Notes: generated from the letters alone by a model not told the origin. Positions 45,536 through 55,765 are shown, counted from the first letter of the stretch. The stretch is DNA of 64,000 nt from Massilia phosphatilytica (GCF_002968015.1 NZ_PUIP01000018.1:62001-126000); one strand, 5' to 3'. Translations and numbers: made by a program.

Positions 45536-45760
45536 TTATTTTGCCCAATTCGCAACGTTTTCTTTTATGTTAAATTCAGAATCTACATAGTCAACCGATT
45601 TAACAGCACCTATATGGCCGGCAATCACTACAAGTGCAATTGCTGCAGCGATACTTCCCAACGCAGCTGTCGCACCAGCCTTGAGCAATGACAGTCCCGC
45701 CCTATCAAGAAATTCCGCCAAGTCTTTGGATCTTTTCTCATCGAAGTCGATGCTATTCAT
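45536..45760 (-). CDS. Small protein with one membrane segment, coupled to the next gene
   Basis: A 74-residue protein (MNSIDFDEKRSKDLAEFLDR at the N-terminus) with one hydrophobic stretch, GSIAAAIALVVIAGHIGAV, and a short C-terminal tail. It is AT-rich like the following 240-residue gene, whose ATG follows its stop directly, so they form a two-gene unit. The function is unknown. It could be a small toxin, a holin-like protein or an immunity protein. It lies just next to the vgrG fragment. Confidence 0.55.
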   Translation of the reverse strand: MNSIDFDEKRSKDLAEFLDRAGLSLLKAGATAALGSIAAAIALVVIAGHIGAVKSVDYVDSEFNIKENVANWAK

Positions 45761-45800
45761 ATCGCCTACCAGATCAATGATGGTTCCGATAACTTGCCGT

Positions 45801-45902
45801 TGCGAGCCTATCGGCGGTCACGCGTGTTGGGCCCGACGGGATCAGGCTGCTGAGCTTGCTGCTGGCCGCATGCAGCCAGATACCGGTTTCCTGGTTCGGC
45901 CG
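45801..45902 (-). pseudogene. Fragment of a vgrG 3' region
   Basis: On the minus strand this reads NQETGIWLHAASSKLSSL, then PSGPTRVTADRLATAS, matching the resident VgrG block NQETGIRLHAASGKVSSQ, SGPTRLTADKLVTVAS (plus-strand 50419-50519). Homology stops abruptly on both sides. On the right it meets a copy of the AI-2E permease gene within five bases. It is a remnant of a second vgrG or of a duplicated segment. Confidence 0.85.
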
Positions 45903-45906
45903 GGCA

Positions 45907-46220
45907 TGGGTGCCGTTCGTCGGCTCGGTCGTGGGTTGCATCATGGTCGTAGTCGTCGCCGTCACGGACGCCCCGAACAACCCGCAGATCGCGTACGACG
46001 CGATCGTCGCCTTCATCCGCTGGTGACCGTGCTGATGATCTTATCGGCGGCCCCCTGTCCGGCGTGGCCGGGCTGACGCTAGGTGTTGCCGCTGATGGGT
46101 GTCGTGATGGTCGTCGGCGAGACGATTGGTCGGCAGATGACGAATCCGCGGCTCAGGGCGCGGCATCGATATGCGCGCAGGTTGAGGAGGCGGCAGGCGA
46201 GCGCGGATTTGAGTGTCTGA
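45907..46220 (+). pseudogene. Degenerate duplicate of the AI-2E permease 3' end
   Basis: Aligns with 44221-44601 of the intact gene from TGGGTGCCGTTCGTCGG to the stop codon. A 67-base deletion fell between two TTCATCC repeats (44326-44332 and 44393-44399 in the parent). Single-base indels and an internal TAG also break the frame. Many substitutions show it is old. It lies 1.3 kb downstream in direct orientation. Confidence 0.92.
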
Positions 46221-46229
46221 TCATTGCCG

Positions 46230-46745
46230 TCACGTGAACCGTCGCAGAATTCTCAGGTCGAGGTCATCCGCGAGCTCGATGATCCGGTCGATGTCATTAC
46301 GCTCGACAACAAACACACTCATGTTGTCGTCCGCGCGGGTGTCAAATACCACGAAACCGTAGCCGCCTTTCTCCGTTCCGCGCCCAGCCAGTTCCACGTC
46401 GAGCCAGGCAGCATACTTCTCCCCGTCTGTCGGACTTCGCCGGACTGAACCACGTGCCCTCGGATGGGCAAGGTTGTCCGCCTTCGACGCGAAGTATTTC
46501 ACTACCATCCGGCAGCTTGACCGGGCGGCGAGGCTGACTGCGTGCATAGTCGACCATGTCCCTGGGATAAACCTCTTCATCCCGATAAGAACTATCATCG
46601 AGACCCAAGAGATACGTGTATGCCCCGGCACACATTGCCCAGTAGCCAAAATAGGGGGAACACTCAGGCGTTATCTTCTCGTGTTTGCCCCAGAATCCAA
46701 CCTTTCCCCTCATGCCGGCATACCAGCCTGGCGTCGGCGCTCATT
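46230..46745 (-). pseudogene. Decayed immunity-type protein gene (DUF1911/Imm-like)
   Basis: A reading frame from about 46745 (PGWYAGM, then YFGYWAMCAGAYTYLLGLDD, SSYRDEEVYPRDMVDYARS, VKLPDGSEILRVEGGQPCP) continues in a different frame after about 46440 (DGEKYAAWLDVELAGRG, FVVFDTRADDNMSVF, DLDLRILRRFT). The first part resembles DUF1911/PoNi- or Imm71/72-type immunity proteins of interbacterial toxins, judged from the GYWA-DDSS-YPRD pattern; I hold this lightly. At least one frameshift and no good start make it a relic. It lies between the scar and the active effector genes. Confidence 0.6.
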
Positions 46746-46960
46746 AAAAACGTTATCCCTGACGGCTTACTACGCATGAACATTAGTGCACCTCTATTCC
46801 AACAAAAGTCGTCACCGCTTTCGAGATATCGCTCTACCTTTCGATCAACAGGTGCAGGATTCTTTGAGAGATTCATCCATACAACATTTGGACCAGGAAC
46901 GGCCCCTGCCCATACATAAGCGCTGACAAGAAGAAACGTAGCGACAGTAAAAATTTCCAT
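46664..46960 (-). CDS. Small hypothetical membrane-anchored protein
   Basis: A 98-residue frame with an N-terminal hydrophobic segment (MEIFTVATFLLVSAYVWAGA) followed by WMNLSKNPAPVDRKVERYLE and SGDDFCWNRGALMFM. The last 20 residues overlap the decayed immunity gene in another frame and are probably non-native, so the gene may be truncated. The function is unknown; it could be a periplasmic immunity protein of a lost effector. Confidence 0.45.
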   Translation of the reverse strand: MEIFTVATFLLVSAYVWAGAVPGPNVVWMNLSKNPAPVDRKVERYLESGDDFCWNRGALMFMRSKPSGITFLMSADARLVCRHEGKGWILGQTREDNA

Positions 46961-47021
46961 ATTACCATCGTGTAGACACTCCCGAGTTTTTTTAGATTTG
47001 GTGCAACCCCCAGCTTCAAAC

Positions 47022-47295
47022 TCAATGATTCGGATCGAAGACTGCCGATTTATCTAATGCAAACGATACGTACGAGAATTGGTCAATCGTAAACTTTTGG
47101 TTTTGCATCGTAACAACGTCAAAAAGGCCGATCTTTCAAAATTTATTTTCAGCATGCCTTCCAAAATAAGAACCGATAATTTCTATTACCATAGCTGTCT
47201 TATTTTCGTCAAAAAGCTGCAGGGTATTTGAATAGCTCACCACATCAAGATATTTCTGACGACGCATTCTTTGAAAACGCACCGTCAACTTTCAT
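47022..47295 (-). pseudogene. Broken small gene coupled to the periplasmic protein gene
   Basis: ATG 47295 shares its A with the TAA of the preceding gene (TAATG). It encodes MKVDGAFSKNASSEIS, then a stop. After a one-base shift near 47250 a second frame reads DVVSYSNTLQLFDENKTAMV and EIIGSYFGRHAENKF, hits TGA at 47136-47138, and goes on as KIGLFDVVTMQNQKF and TIDQFSYVSFALDKSA to a final TGA at 47022. Joined, this would be a protein of about 90 residues with no family I know. It is too short and too broken to appear in a usual gene list. Its place at the end of the vgrG operon suggests a further immunity or accessory gene. Confidence 0.6.
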
Positions 47296-47849
47296 TACGG
47301 TCCCTGCTCAAGTACCAGCTGAAAACTTGCCGTATGATCGTCAGGATCTCGGGACGCATAAATAGCCGGATTACCCAACTCGTTGAGCTTTTTGTCAGAC
47401 GAGGATCTCCATAAGACCATATCCTTTTGCCTTAAGGATGCACGGCCCAAATTCTTTTCCATCGCCTTCTTGACTTTTTCATATTCCGGATAATTGAAAT
47501 ACACTGATAATGCCATCACATAACTGTCCCCGTCTCCGTTGCGCCAGTCGATTCGAACGTTTTCCAAACCGCTTTTTCGATCACACGCATATACACTTTC
47601 CACATTAAAGTCGCTCTTATCTTCGCTCTTCTTTGTGCAATTGTTTTTGATTAGTTTGTCCAGATCGGATACTTTCATTCTGAAGTTCTTGAAACTGGAC
47701 AATTTTTCGATCGTGGCAATCAAATCGGAATTTTGGGTCGCACCCGCCGGAAGATTTCCATCGGCCGCGGCGCAATAACCCACAGCAGGCGTAAATAAGG
47801 ACAACATCAAAACAAAGCCGAGCCTAATTTTTTCTTTCGTTTTCAGCAT
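47295..47849 (-). CDS. Secreted periplasmic protein, probable effector immunity
   Basis: A 184-residue exported protein. ATG 47849 follows GGAG and lies five bases after the effector stop; the longer in-frame start would overlap the effector gene. Signal peptide MLKTKEKIRLGFVLMLSLF to about YCAA. The mature part has two Cys (NNCTKK, VYACDRK) that could form a disulfide, and an acidic region near SEDKSDFNVES. No named family is recognised. Being coupled to a peptidoglycan hydrolase and sent to the periplasm, where such effectors act, it is probably an immunity protein; this is inference from position. Confidence 0.68.
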   Translation of the reverse strand: MLKTKEKIRLGFVLMLSLFTPAVGYCAAADGNLPAGATQNSDLIATIEKLSSFKNFRMKVSDLDKLIKNNCTKKSEDKSDFNVESVYACDRKSGLENVRIDWRNGDGDSYVMALSVYFNYPEYEKVKKAMEKNLGRASLRQKDMVLWRSSSDKKLNELGNPAIYASRDPDDHTASFQLVLEQGP

Positions 47850-47853
47850 TAAA

Positions 47854-49443
47854 TTACTCCGTTTTTGCCAAATCAATACTGCCTGTGGGATCAATTAAAT
47901 CTTCTCTACGCTGGAAAGGAACTTTGGCCTTTTGCGTCAAGCCTCTGCCTTTTCCCACAGGACTCTCATTGGTGCCGTACATCTCCAAATGCAACATCGA
48001 ATATGATAAACCCTTCAGCTTCCCTACATGCGCTATAGTTTGCCCCCGCTCAATTTTTTGACCGCGTTTTACGAGGATAGTTAGCGGTTGAACTTCGCCG
48101 TACCGAGCAATAAAGTCGCCATGGTCCACTTCAACCACCCAGGTGTCCAAATAAAAAGCATATGTCTGAATCACAACTCCGTCAGCCATCGCGCGTATGG
48201 GAGTGCCAACTGGTGCGTACAAGTCGATTCCTGCATGTTTTCTGCCTTGGGACCGATTTGCGCCGAACCGCCGCGCACCGTCTTTATAGGAATCCGACGG
48301 CCTTTTCTCAAGCGGAAATAAGAGGTTCGGAATAATTTTCTGCATTGCAGCAGCCGGCGCAGGGGGCTGCGGCGAGACAGGCTTCTCGACTATTGCTTTT
48401 GGATGTCCTTTGGCGCTTCTTTCTGTCTTTACATTCGCGTGAGGATCTTTGCTTGCCTGTTCTGTCGAATTTCCTTTTTTTGAAGAGTCTTTTTTCTCAG
48501 GCGCCGAATTTTCAGTCTTGGATTTATTTAAATCTGGATTCCGATTTGCCCACGCCGCCGACATTTTATCCAGCATATCGGCGGTCTTCTTTTCTTTTTC
48601 TGTTTTTTGAGAAGGGGCTTTTTCCTTTCGAGCTTGCGCGTCGCCCTTATGCACTTCGGCGTTCGCCACAGCTTTTATTTTTGGGCTAAAGAAAATAAGG
48701 TTAACGTCACTTTCTCCAATTATCTCCTCACCGATCTTTTTATGTCCGCCAGCGAGCTTCTCGACATAAACCTCGAGCATATCTCCAGCGGTAAATCCAT
48801 GCATCGGCATCACATATCCGTTATCATCGGATTTCACTTTTTGATGCAATATGCCGTTTTTTTTGATCAATAGGTTTAGTCCAGGAATCGGCTTTTCCGT
48901 GTGCTTTTCCAAGAATGAAAGGTCCACCTTTTTACAACAGCCCACATCGTAGCCTCCGAACAGCTCTACATAATGTGAAACAGGGGTCCCCAATCCGTCT
49001 TTAGGGTCAGTCGTACCGTTTGACTTAAGAAATTTCTTCACTCCTGGATGAGCGTCGGTGCCGAAGCCTTTAAGATGTGCCCCTGCAATAATTCCTGAGT
49101 CAGTGATCTGTATGCCCTTGATCACCTTTCCCATGTATTTATCCAAGCCGAGCTTCCGCATGCGCTTACACAGCAAAGCAACCCATTCCTTCGCCGCGGT
49201 GTCCTGAACAGCAGTGTTTTTTAGAAAATCATCTAAGCTATTAACTCCATGCTTTCCAGTCCAACTACCTCGCCAGTCATTCTTACTCGTTCCGTCCGAC
49301 TTGTAATACCCTAAATCAATAAGAGCGAGTTCGCCAAACTGATACTTCCCTGCATAACCTGCATAATTGACGACGCTTGTCCTATCCCCTGCCTCGCGTT
49401 TAAACAAGGCCTTAAGGAAATCATCGATATTGCCTTTCTCCAT
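47854..49443 (-). CDS. T6SS peptidoglycan-hydrolase effector: lysozyme-like domain plus M23 peptidase
   Basis: A 529-residue protein without signal peptide. Residues about 1-165 look like a lysozyme/transglycosylase-type domain (LKALFKREAGDRTSVVN, AGYAGKYQFGELALIDLG, with Glu 17 a candidate catalytic residue). About 185-260 reads as a beta-sandwich module (IPGLNLLIKKNGILHQKV, GYVMPMHGFTAGDMLEVYV). A Lys/Ser-rich linker follows (about 275-380), then an M23/LytM endopeptidase (about 385-510) with HAGIDLYAPVGTPIRA supplying the HxxxD metal ligands and MLHLEMYG at the HxH position, where the first His is Met. The ATG is seven bases after the Ivy-like gene. The two activities would cut glycan and peptide bonds of a rival's wall. 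Low GC marks it as acquired. Confidence 0.82.
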   Translation of the reverse strand: MEKGNIDDFLKALFKREAGDRTSVVNYAGYAGKYQFGELALIDLGYYKSDGTSKNDWRGSWTGKHGVNSLDDFLKNTAVQDTAAKEWVALLCKRMRKLGLDKYMGKVIKGIQITDSGIIAGAHLKGFGTDAHPGVKKFLKSNGTTDPKDGLGTPVSHYVELFGGYDVGCCKKVDLSFLEKHTEKPIPGLNLLIKKNGILHQKVKSDDNGYVMPMHGFTAGDMLEVYVEKLAGGHKKIGEEIIGESDVNLIFFSPKIKAVANAEVHKGDAQARKEKAPSQKTEKEKKTADMLDKMSAAWANRNPDLNKSKTENSAPEKKDSSKKGNSTEQASKDPHANVKTERSAKGHPKAIVEKPVSPQPPAPAAAMQKIIPNLLFPLEKRPSDSYKDGARRFGANRSQGRKHAGIDLYAPVGTPIRAMADGVVIQTYAFYLDTWVVEVDHGDFIARYGEVQPLTILVKRGQKIERGQTIAHVGKLKGLSYSMLHLEMYGTNESPVGKGRGLTQKAKVPFQRREDLIDPTGSIDLAKTE

Positions 49444-49450
49444 TTTTCGC

Positions 49451-49984
49451 CTATTGAGCGGACTTTAGCTGTTCAAGTAACGTTATTTCTTGCTGAGATG
49501 GACCGCCCAGGAATCTGGCAACGCCGTCGACAACGAGTTTTGCACGCATCGACCTTAATTCGACGTCATAGAGCAGAAACAAACGTGTTTCATCACAAGC
49601 GTGAGCCTGACACGCTTCATAATATATATATTTCTTTCTCGAAGCTGAAAAATATAAAGGCTTTGGCTCAGGACCGCTCAATAATCGCTTTTTTAGAAAA
49701 TTTAAGGACTTGCTATCACTAACAGCATGCCCCTCAACCAGCAGGGCGTCAAATAAATAGGAAAACTTTTTATTGAATCTGTTTTTCCCGTCGATGACAT
49801 TATTTCTGTTAAGGAGCAAGTTAAACAATTCTGTATTGTATGCAGATATCTCTGGCGTGAAGCTTAATACGTCAAAAGTATTCTCTTTGACTTCTGCTGC
49901 ATGGACAAAATTCACCGAGAATATTAGTGCCACACTCAACAAAATCGGCTCAATTATCTTTATGCGCAACCGCAACCTAGTCAT
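49451..49984 (-). CDS. Ivy-like periplasmic lysozyme inhibitor, probable immunity protein
   Basis: A 177-residue secreted protein with a signal peptide (IEPILLSVALIFSVNFVHAA). The C-terminal part has YYEACQAHACDETRLFLLYD followed by LVVDGVARFLGGPSQQE, which recalls the CKPHDC loop and following strands of Ivy, the inhibitor of vertebrate lysozyme. The two Cys are kept, while the Lys-Pro-His-Asp core is changed to Gln-Ala-His-Ala. ATG 49984 overlaps the vgrG stop, so translation is coupled. It precedes an effector with a lysozyme-like domain, so a self-protection role is likely. The Ivy match is by eye and needs profile confirmation. Confidence 0.6.
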   Translation of the reverse strand: MTRLRLRIKIIEPILLSVALIFSVNFVHAAEVKENTFDVLSFTPEISAYNTELFNLLLNRNNVIDGKNRFNKKFSYLFDALLVEGHAVSDSKSLNFLKKRLLSGPEPKPLYFSASRKKYIYYEACQAHACDETRLFLLYDVELRSMRAKLVVDGVARFLGGPSQQEITLLEQLKSAQ

Positions 49985-52934
49985 AATCAACGCCTTTCAC
50001 CATTTCCCACTCACCATCGCCGACTAATAACGTCAGGTCCTCAGGATTGTCGGTAAATAATCGAGCAGTTCTTCCGTATTTATCAAGTACGCCTTCAAGC
50101 AAGGTCCCGTCCCCGCGTTTAATCATATATGGCATGCCCGAAGCGTCACTTGTGTTATCAAATATTTCTGAAACATCGAACCTTTGGCTAAACACTTCTT
50201 TAACGTCATTATCGGGTTCAACCTGGTTAAAATGGGGCAGAATCACAGGTTTTGCATCTGGCCCCGTGAACTCCTTCATGCTGGCCTTGAACTCGATCTT
50301 CCCCGGCCCATGCAGCTGAATATTCCCACCCTCCAGCTTGAGATACGCCCCCTGCGCCGTCAGCAGCACATGCTCCCGCGCCGCCACGTTGACGCTCGCC
50401 CCGATGCTGGCGACTGTCACGAGCTTGTCGGCGGTCAGCCGTGTGGGGCCTGACTGACTCTGACTGCTGACCTTGCCGCTGGCCGCATGCAGCCGGATCC
50501 CGGTTTCCTGATTCGGCTTGTTGCCATTGCCGGCCTTGCCATACGTGAACATGCTGATCCCAGCCTTCACGCCATGGTGCAGATTGCCCTGCGCCGCAAA
50601 GTTCAGGTCCTGCCCCGCGACCAGTGACGTCGATGCGCCCGCACTGAACACGGCACTGGCCGGCGTCGTCGCGGCGATGCCTGCCGGGGCCGACACTTGC
50701 AACTGCGGTTCCGTATAGCCGACCGCACCTTCATCGGAGGCCTGCACGACGTCCGCGCTGCGGCGCATGGCCCCGATGGCCGGCAGCTTGTCCGGATCGG
50801 GCTCCTTGTCCAGCTTGGCGTTGTGCTTTTGCGCGGTGCCTGCCAGGTCGCTTTGCAGCTGCGCGGCCGCGGTGATTTGCTGGCTCGCCGGACTGGAATC
50901 CAGGTGCGGTTGCGCATCGCCGGAGCGGTCGGTGGTCAGCAGCATGCCGCTGCCGGCGCGCAGGGCGGCCGCATGTTCGGTCTTCAGTTCGGCCCCGCGA
51001 CCGACTTGCGCAAGCCGCTGATTGTCGGTCTGGTGGCGCAGGTGGCCGAGGTTCAGTTCAGCCGTGCCCTTGTGCGCCGTCGCATGGTGCTGCAGCGCGA
51101 CGCGCGCCTCGTTCGGCGTGTCGTCGAACACGAGCTGGCTGTAGGCGCCCGTGCCGCTCTGGCTCGATTGCATCGCTTGGCTCTTGATGCCGGACAGGAC
51201 AGCCGCGTGCGCATGCGCGCCGGACTCGCCCGGGAACCACGCCGGCGCGTTCCCCGTCGCGGCGCCGCTGCCGTAGGCGGCCTGGTTGTGTTGTGCATCC
51301 TGCTGGCCGGCGCCGTTGTAGACGGTGCCGATCACCACGGGTCGGTCGATATTCCCGTCCAGGAAATCGACGAGCACTTCCTGGCCGACGCGGGGCAGCG
51401 CGTGACTGCCCCAGTTGGCGCCGGCCACCGGGGCCAGTGGCGTGGCCACGCGCACCCAGGTGCCTGCACGGTCGTCCGCGGGCGCGCCCGTGTGGCCGTC
51501 CGGTGCGGGGTGGTCGAGGCGGCTGTGGCTCGCTTCGCCGCGCTGCCAGTGGAATTGCACCTTGATGCGATGATCCCGGTCCGTGTGGATGACGGTGCCA
51601 GGCGGCCCCACGACGATGGCGGTCTGCTGGCCGCGCACGCTCGGTCGCGGATGCAGCAATTGTCCGTGGCGGTCCGTCCGGCTGGGGCGGTAAGGCACGC
51701 TGGCCGGGATGGCGTCGATGCGGTTGCGGTAGACCGGGCGTTCGCCGGGGCCGCGTCCGATTGCATGCAGGCTCGTCGCGAGATCGGCATCGTTCGCCCG
51801 CTGCACGTGGCTGGCGCCCAGCAGGCGCTCGAGCGCATTGCCGGTGTCGGCGTTCAGGTTATTGTGCGCCAGATGGCTGACGCGCAGGATGATGAAGCCG
51901 GCCTCGTCGCCGCCATCGTAAAGGCTGTGATCGTGCAGCGTGAACGTCGTGCCCGGCGCGAAGGTACGAACGGTGCCGGCGCCGACGAAGGTTTTGCGGC
52001 GCGCTTCCAGCCCTTCCAATTGATTGTCGGCGATGCGCTGGCCGTGCGCGCGGTTCGTGTACGCGTACGCGCCCGGGACGTCGCGGATCGCCAGCACGTC
52101 CCCATCGCCGCCTGCGCTGGCGACGGCGCGCACCGAACGCGTCCGATAGTCCCAGCTCGCGAGCTCGACGGTATTGGTCTGCATGCGCACTTCGGTGCGC
52201 CAGCGGTCCACGCTGTCTTCGCGCATGACCGCGCCGGGCTGCGTGAAACGTACGTCCGCCTGGACATTGCGTTTGAAGGCCCCGTTGTGGTCGGCGATGA
52301 CCAGCGTGTGACGGCCGAGCGAAGGGCTGTCCGGCGCGCTCTCGTGCTCGAAGAAATAAAACAAGCCTTCTTCGCTCATGAGCCGTTCGACAAAGGCGAG
52401 GTCGCTTTCCTGGTACTGCGTCGTCAGGCTGCGTTGGGGATACAGGCTGCGGTCGCCGATGTCGAAGCGCCAGCCCGGTGCCAGGCAGCCCTTGCCGTCG
52501 TAAGCCTTGAAGACGGCGTCGAGGATGTCGAATACGGTCTTGTCCTGGAAGACGCGGCTGTCGCGGCCCAGTGCGAGGAACGCGGTCCAGGGTTCGATCG
52601 TGAGGCTGTAGCGCGCGAAGCCGCCGTTCGCGCCCAGCAGTTCGGCTGCAGTGACGTGGCCGTGGAACGCGCGCGGCGCAGCGAAGGCCGTGGTTTCCAG
52701 TTCGACCAGCACGCTCTGTCCGAGCAGCGTCTTCAATGGGATGTCGGCGTCCAGCGCCAATGCCGTCACATGGAATCGATAGCCTTGATCGACGCCTTGT
52801 TCGCCACGCAGGCTTTCGGCCAACAGGTCCGCGCCGTTCGGTAACGACAGGCGCAGGATGCGCCGGTGTTGGGTGAACCGTCCGGCAATTTCCCCAGCCA
52901 ATGCCGAGATCGTAGCCTCAAAAATCCCCGTCAT
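49977..52934 (-). CDS. vgrG: Type VI secretion VgrG spike protein
   Basis: A 985-residue VgrG, which forms the trimeric tip of the T6SS puncturing device. The gp27-like part (about 1-400: TTQYQESDLAFVERLMSEEG, LFYFFEH) is followed by the gp5 OB fold (GTWVRVATPLAPVAGANWGS, PRVGQEVLVDFLDGNIDRPV), a linker and a DUF2345 beta-helix (about 700-900: FSAGASTSLVAGQDLNFAAQ, NQETGIRLHAASGK). The last 85 residues form an extra tail (YMIKRGDGTLLEGVLDKYGR) of the transthyretin-like kind used to recruit effectors. This tail is AT-rich, unlike the rest, so it was probably swapped in with the downstream genes. ATG 52934 is chosen; GTG 52943 is possible. No T6SS structural genes are in the window, so it is an orphan vgrG. 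Confidence 0.95.
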   Translation of the reverse strand: MTGIFEATISALAGEIAGRFTQHRRILRLSLPNGADLLAESLRGEQGVDQGYRFHVTALALDADIPLKTLLGQSVLVELETTAFAAPRAFHGHVTAAELLGANGGFARYSLTIEPWTAFLALGRDSRVFQDKTVFDILDAVFKAYDGKGCLAPGWRFDIGDRSLYPQRSLTTQYQESDLAFVERLMSEEGLFYFFEHESAPDSPSLGRHTLVIADHNGAFKRNVQADVRFTQPGAVMREDSVDRWRTEVRMQTNTVELASWDYRTRSVRAVASAGGDGDVLAIRDVPGAYAYTNRAHGQRIADNQLEGLEARRKTFVGAGTVRTFAPGTTFTLHDHSLYDGGDEAGFIILRVSHLAHNNLNADTGNALERLLGASHVQRANDADLATSLHAIGRGPGERPVYRNRIDAIPASVPYRPSRTDRHGQLLHPRPSVRGQQTAIVVGPPGTVIHTDRDHRIKVQFHWQRGEASHSRLDHPAPDGHTGAPADDRAGTWVRVATPLAPVAGANWGSHALPRVGQEVLVDFLDGNIDRPVVIGTVYNGAGQQDAQHNQAAYGSGAATGNAPAWFPGESGAHAHAAVLSGIKSQAMQSSQSGTGAYSQLVFDDTPNEARVALQHHATAHKGTAELNLGHLRHQTDNQRLAQVGRGAELKTEHAAALRAGSGMLLTTDRSGDAQPHLDSSPASQQITAAAQLQSDLAGTAQKHNAKLDKEPDPDKLPAIGAMRRSADVVQASDEGAVGYTEPQLQVSAPAGIAATTPASAVFSAGASTSLVAGQDLNFAAQGNLHHGVKAGISMFTYGKAGNGNKPNQETGIRLHAASGKVSSQSQSGPTRLTADKLVTVASIGASVNVAAREHVLLTAQGAYLKLEGGNIQLHGPGKIEFKASMKEFTGPDAKPVILPHFNQVEPDNDVKEVFSQRFDVSEIFDNTSDASGMPYMIKRGDGTLLEGVLDKYGRTARLFTDNPEDLTLLVGDGEWEMVKGVDYD

Positions 52935-52951
52935 CCTCACCACCCCAGAAT

Positions 52952-52973
52952 GTTAATATCCGGAAATATTAAC
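52952..52973. promoter_or_regulatory. Inverted repeat in the vgrG promoter
   Basis: GTTAATAT (52952-52959) and ATATTAAC (52966-52973) form a perfect 8-base inverted repeat with a 6-base spacer, starting 18 bases before the vgrG ATG. It could be an operator or a 5' UTR hairpin covering the translation start. Confidence 0.45.
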
Positions 52974-53051
52974 TTTACAAAATTCCGAGTATAACACTGG
53001 GGTGGTCGAGCAAATTTCTCGAAATCTAACAGGGCGGCATGGCAATGGACG

Positions 53052-53079
53052 AAAAAAAACCGGAGACGCTGCTCCGGTT
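53052..53079 (-). terminator. Terminator of the YgiQ gene
   Basis: AACCGGAG (53058-53065) pairs with CTCCGGTT (53072-53079) around ACGCTG; the A run 53052-53059 gives a T tail on the minus strand. It lies 11 bases after the YgiQ stop and separates it from vgrG. Confidence 0.85.
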
Positions 53080-53089
53080 TGTACTCGGC

Positions 53090-55363
<2,274 letters not shown>

Positions 55364-55441
55364 TGGCCGGCATTTTACCGGAAAACGCCTGTTTAAGCTG
55401 CCGACACCTCTAAAAATGGCTTAATTTTCAATGGCTTGTCG

Positions 55442-55723
55442 TTAAATCCCCATGCTCGCGAGGATGTTGCCGAGCTCGCGCAGGGCCGGTTCCAGGTGCG
55501 GATGGCGGAGTGCGAAGCGGGCCGTCAGTTCCTGCGTGCGCGAGGCCAGGCCGTACGTGTTCGCGTCAGGATCCTGGGCACGCTTGCTGAGTACGTGCTT
55601 GATGTCGCCGTCGAGCTGGCGCAGCAGCATTTCCAGTTCGTCGTCGACTTCGCCAGTTTCCTCGAGGCTGCGGTGCAGCGTCTTGAGGTGCGCTTTCAGG
55701 GTATTTTCGTTTTCGGGCAGCAT
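55442..55723 (-). CDS. DUF4404 family protein
   Basis: A 93-residue helical protein (LKAHLKTLHRSLEETGEVDD, ELEMLLRQLDGDIKHVLSKR, ELTARFALRHPHLEPALREL) of the DUF4404 family, found mainly in proteobacteria and without known function. It has no signal peptide or membrane segment. It lies between the M3 peptidase (upstream) and YgiQ (downstream) on the same strand. The length is normal. Confidence 0.9.
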   Translation of the reverse strand: MLPENENTLKAHLKTLHRSLEETGEVDDELEMLLRQLDGDIKHVLSKRAQDPDANTYGLASRTQELTARFALRHPHLEPALRELGNILASMGI

Positions 55724-55765
55724 GGCTTTCTCACGTCATGATGTTGTGAGAAGTCTACACCCGAT

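Noticed and set aside
44602..53000. Prophage or transposon as the source of the effector island
   Set aside because: No integrase, transposase, phage structural gene or terminal repeats were seen; VgrG and duplicated anchors explain the island better.
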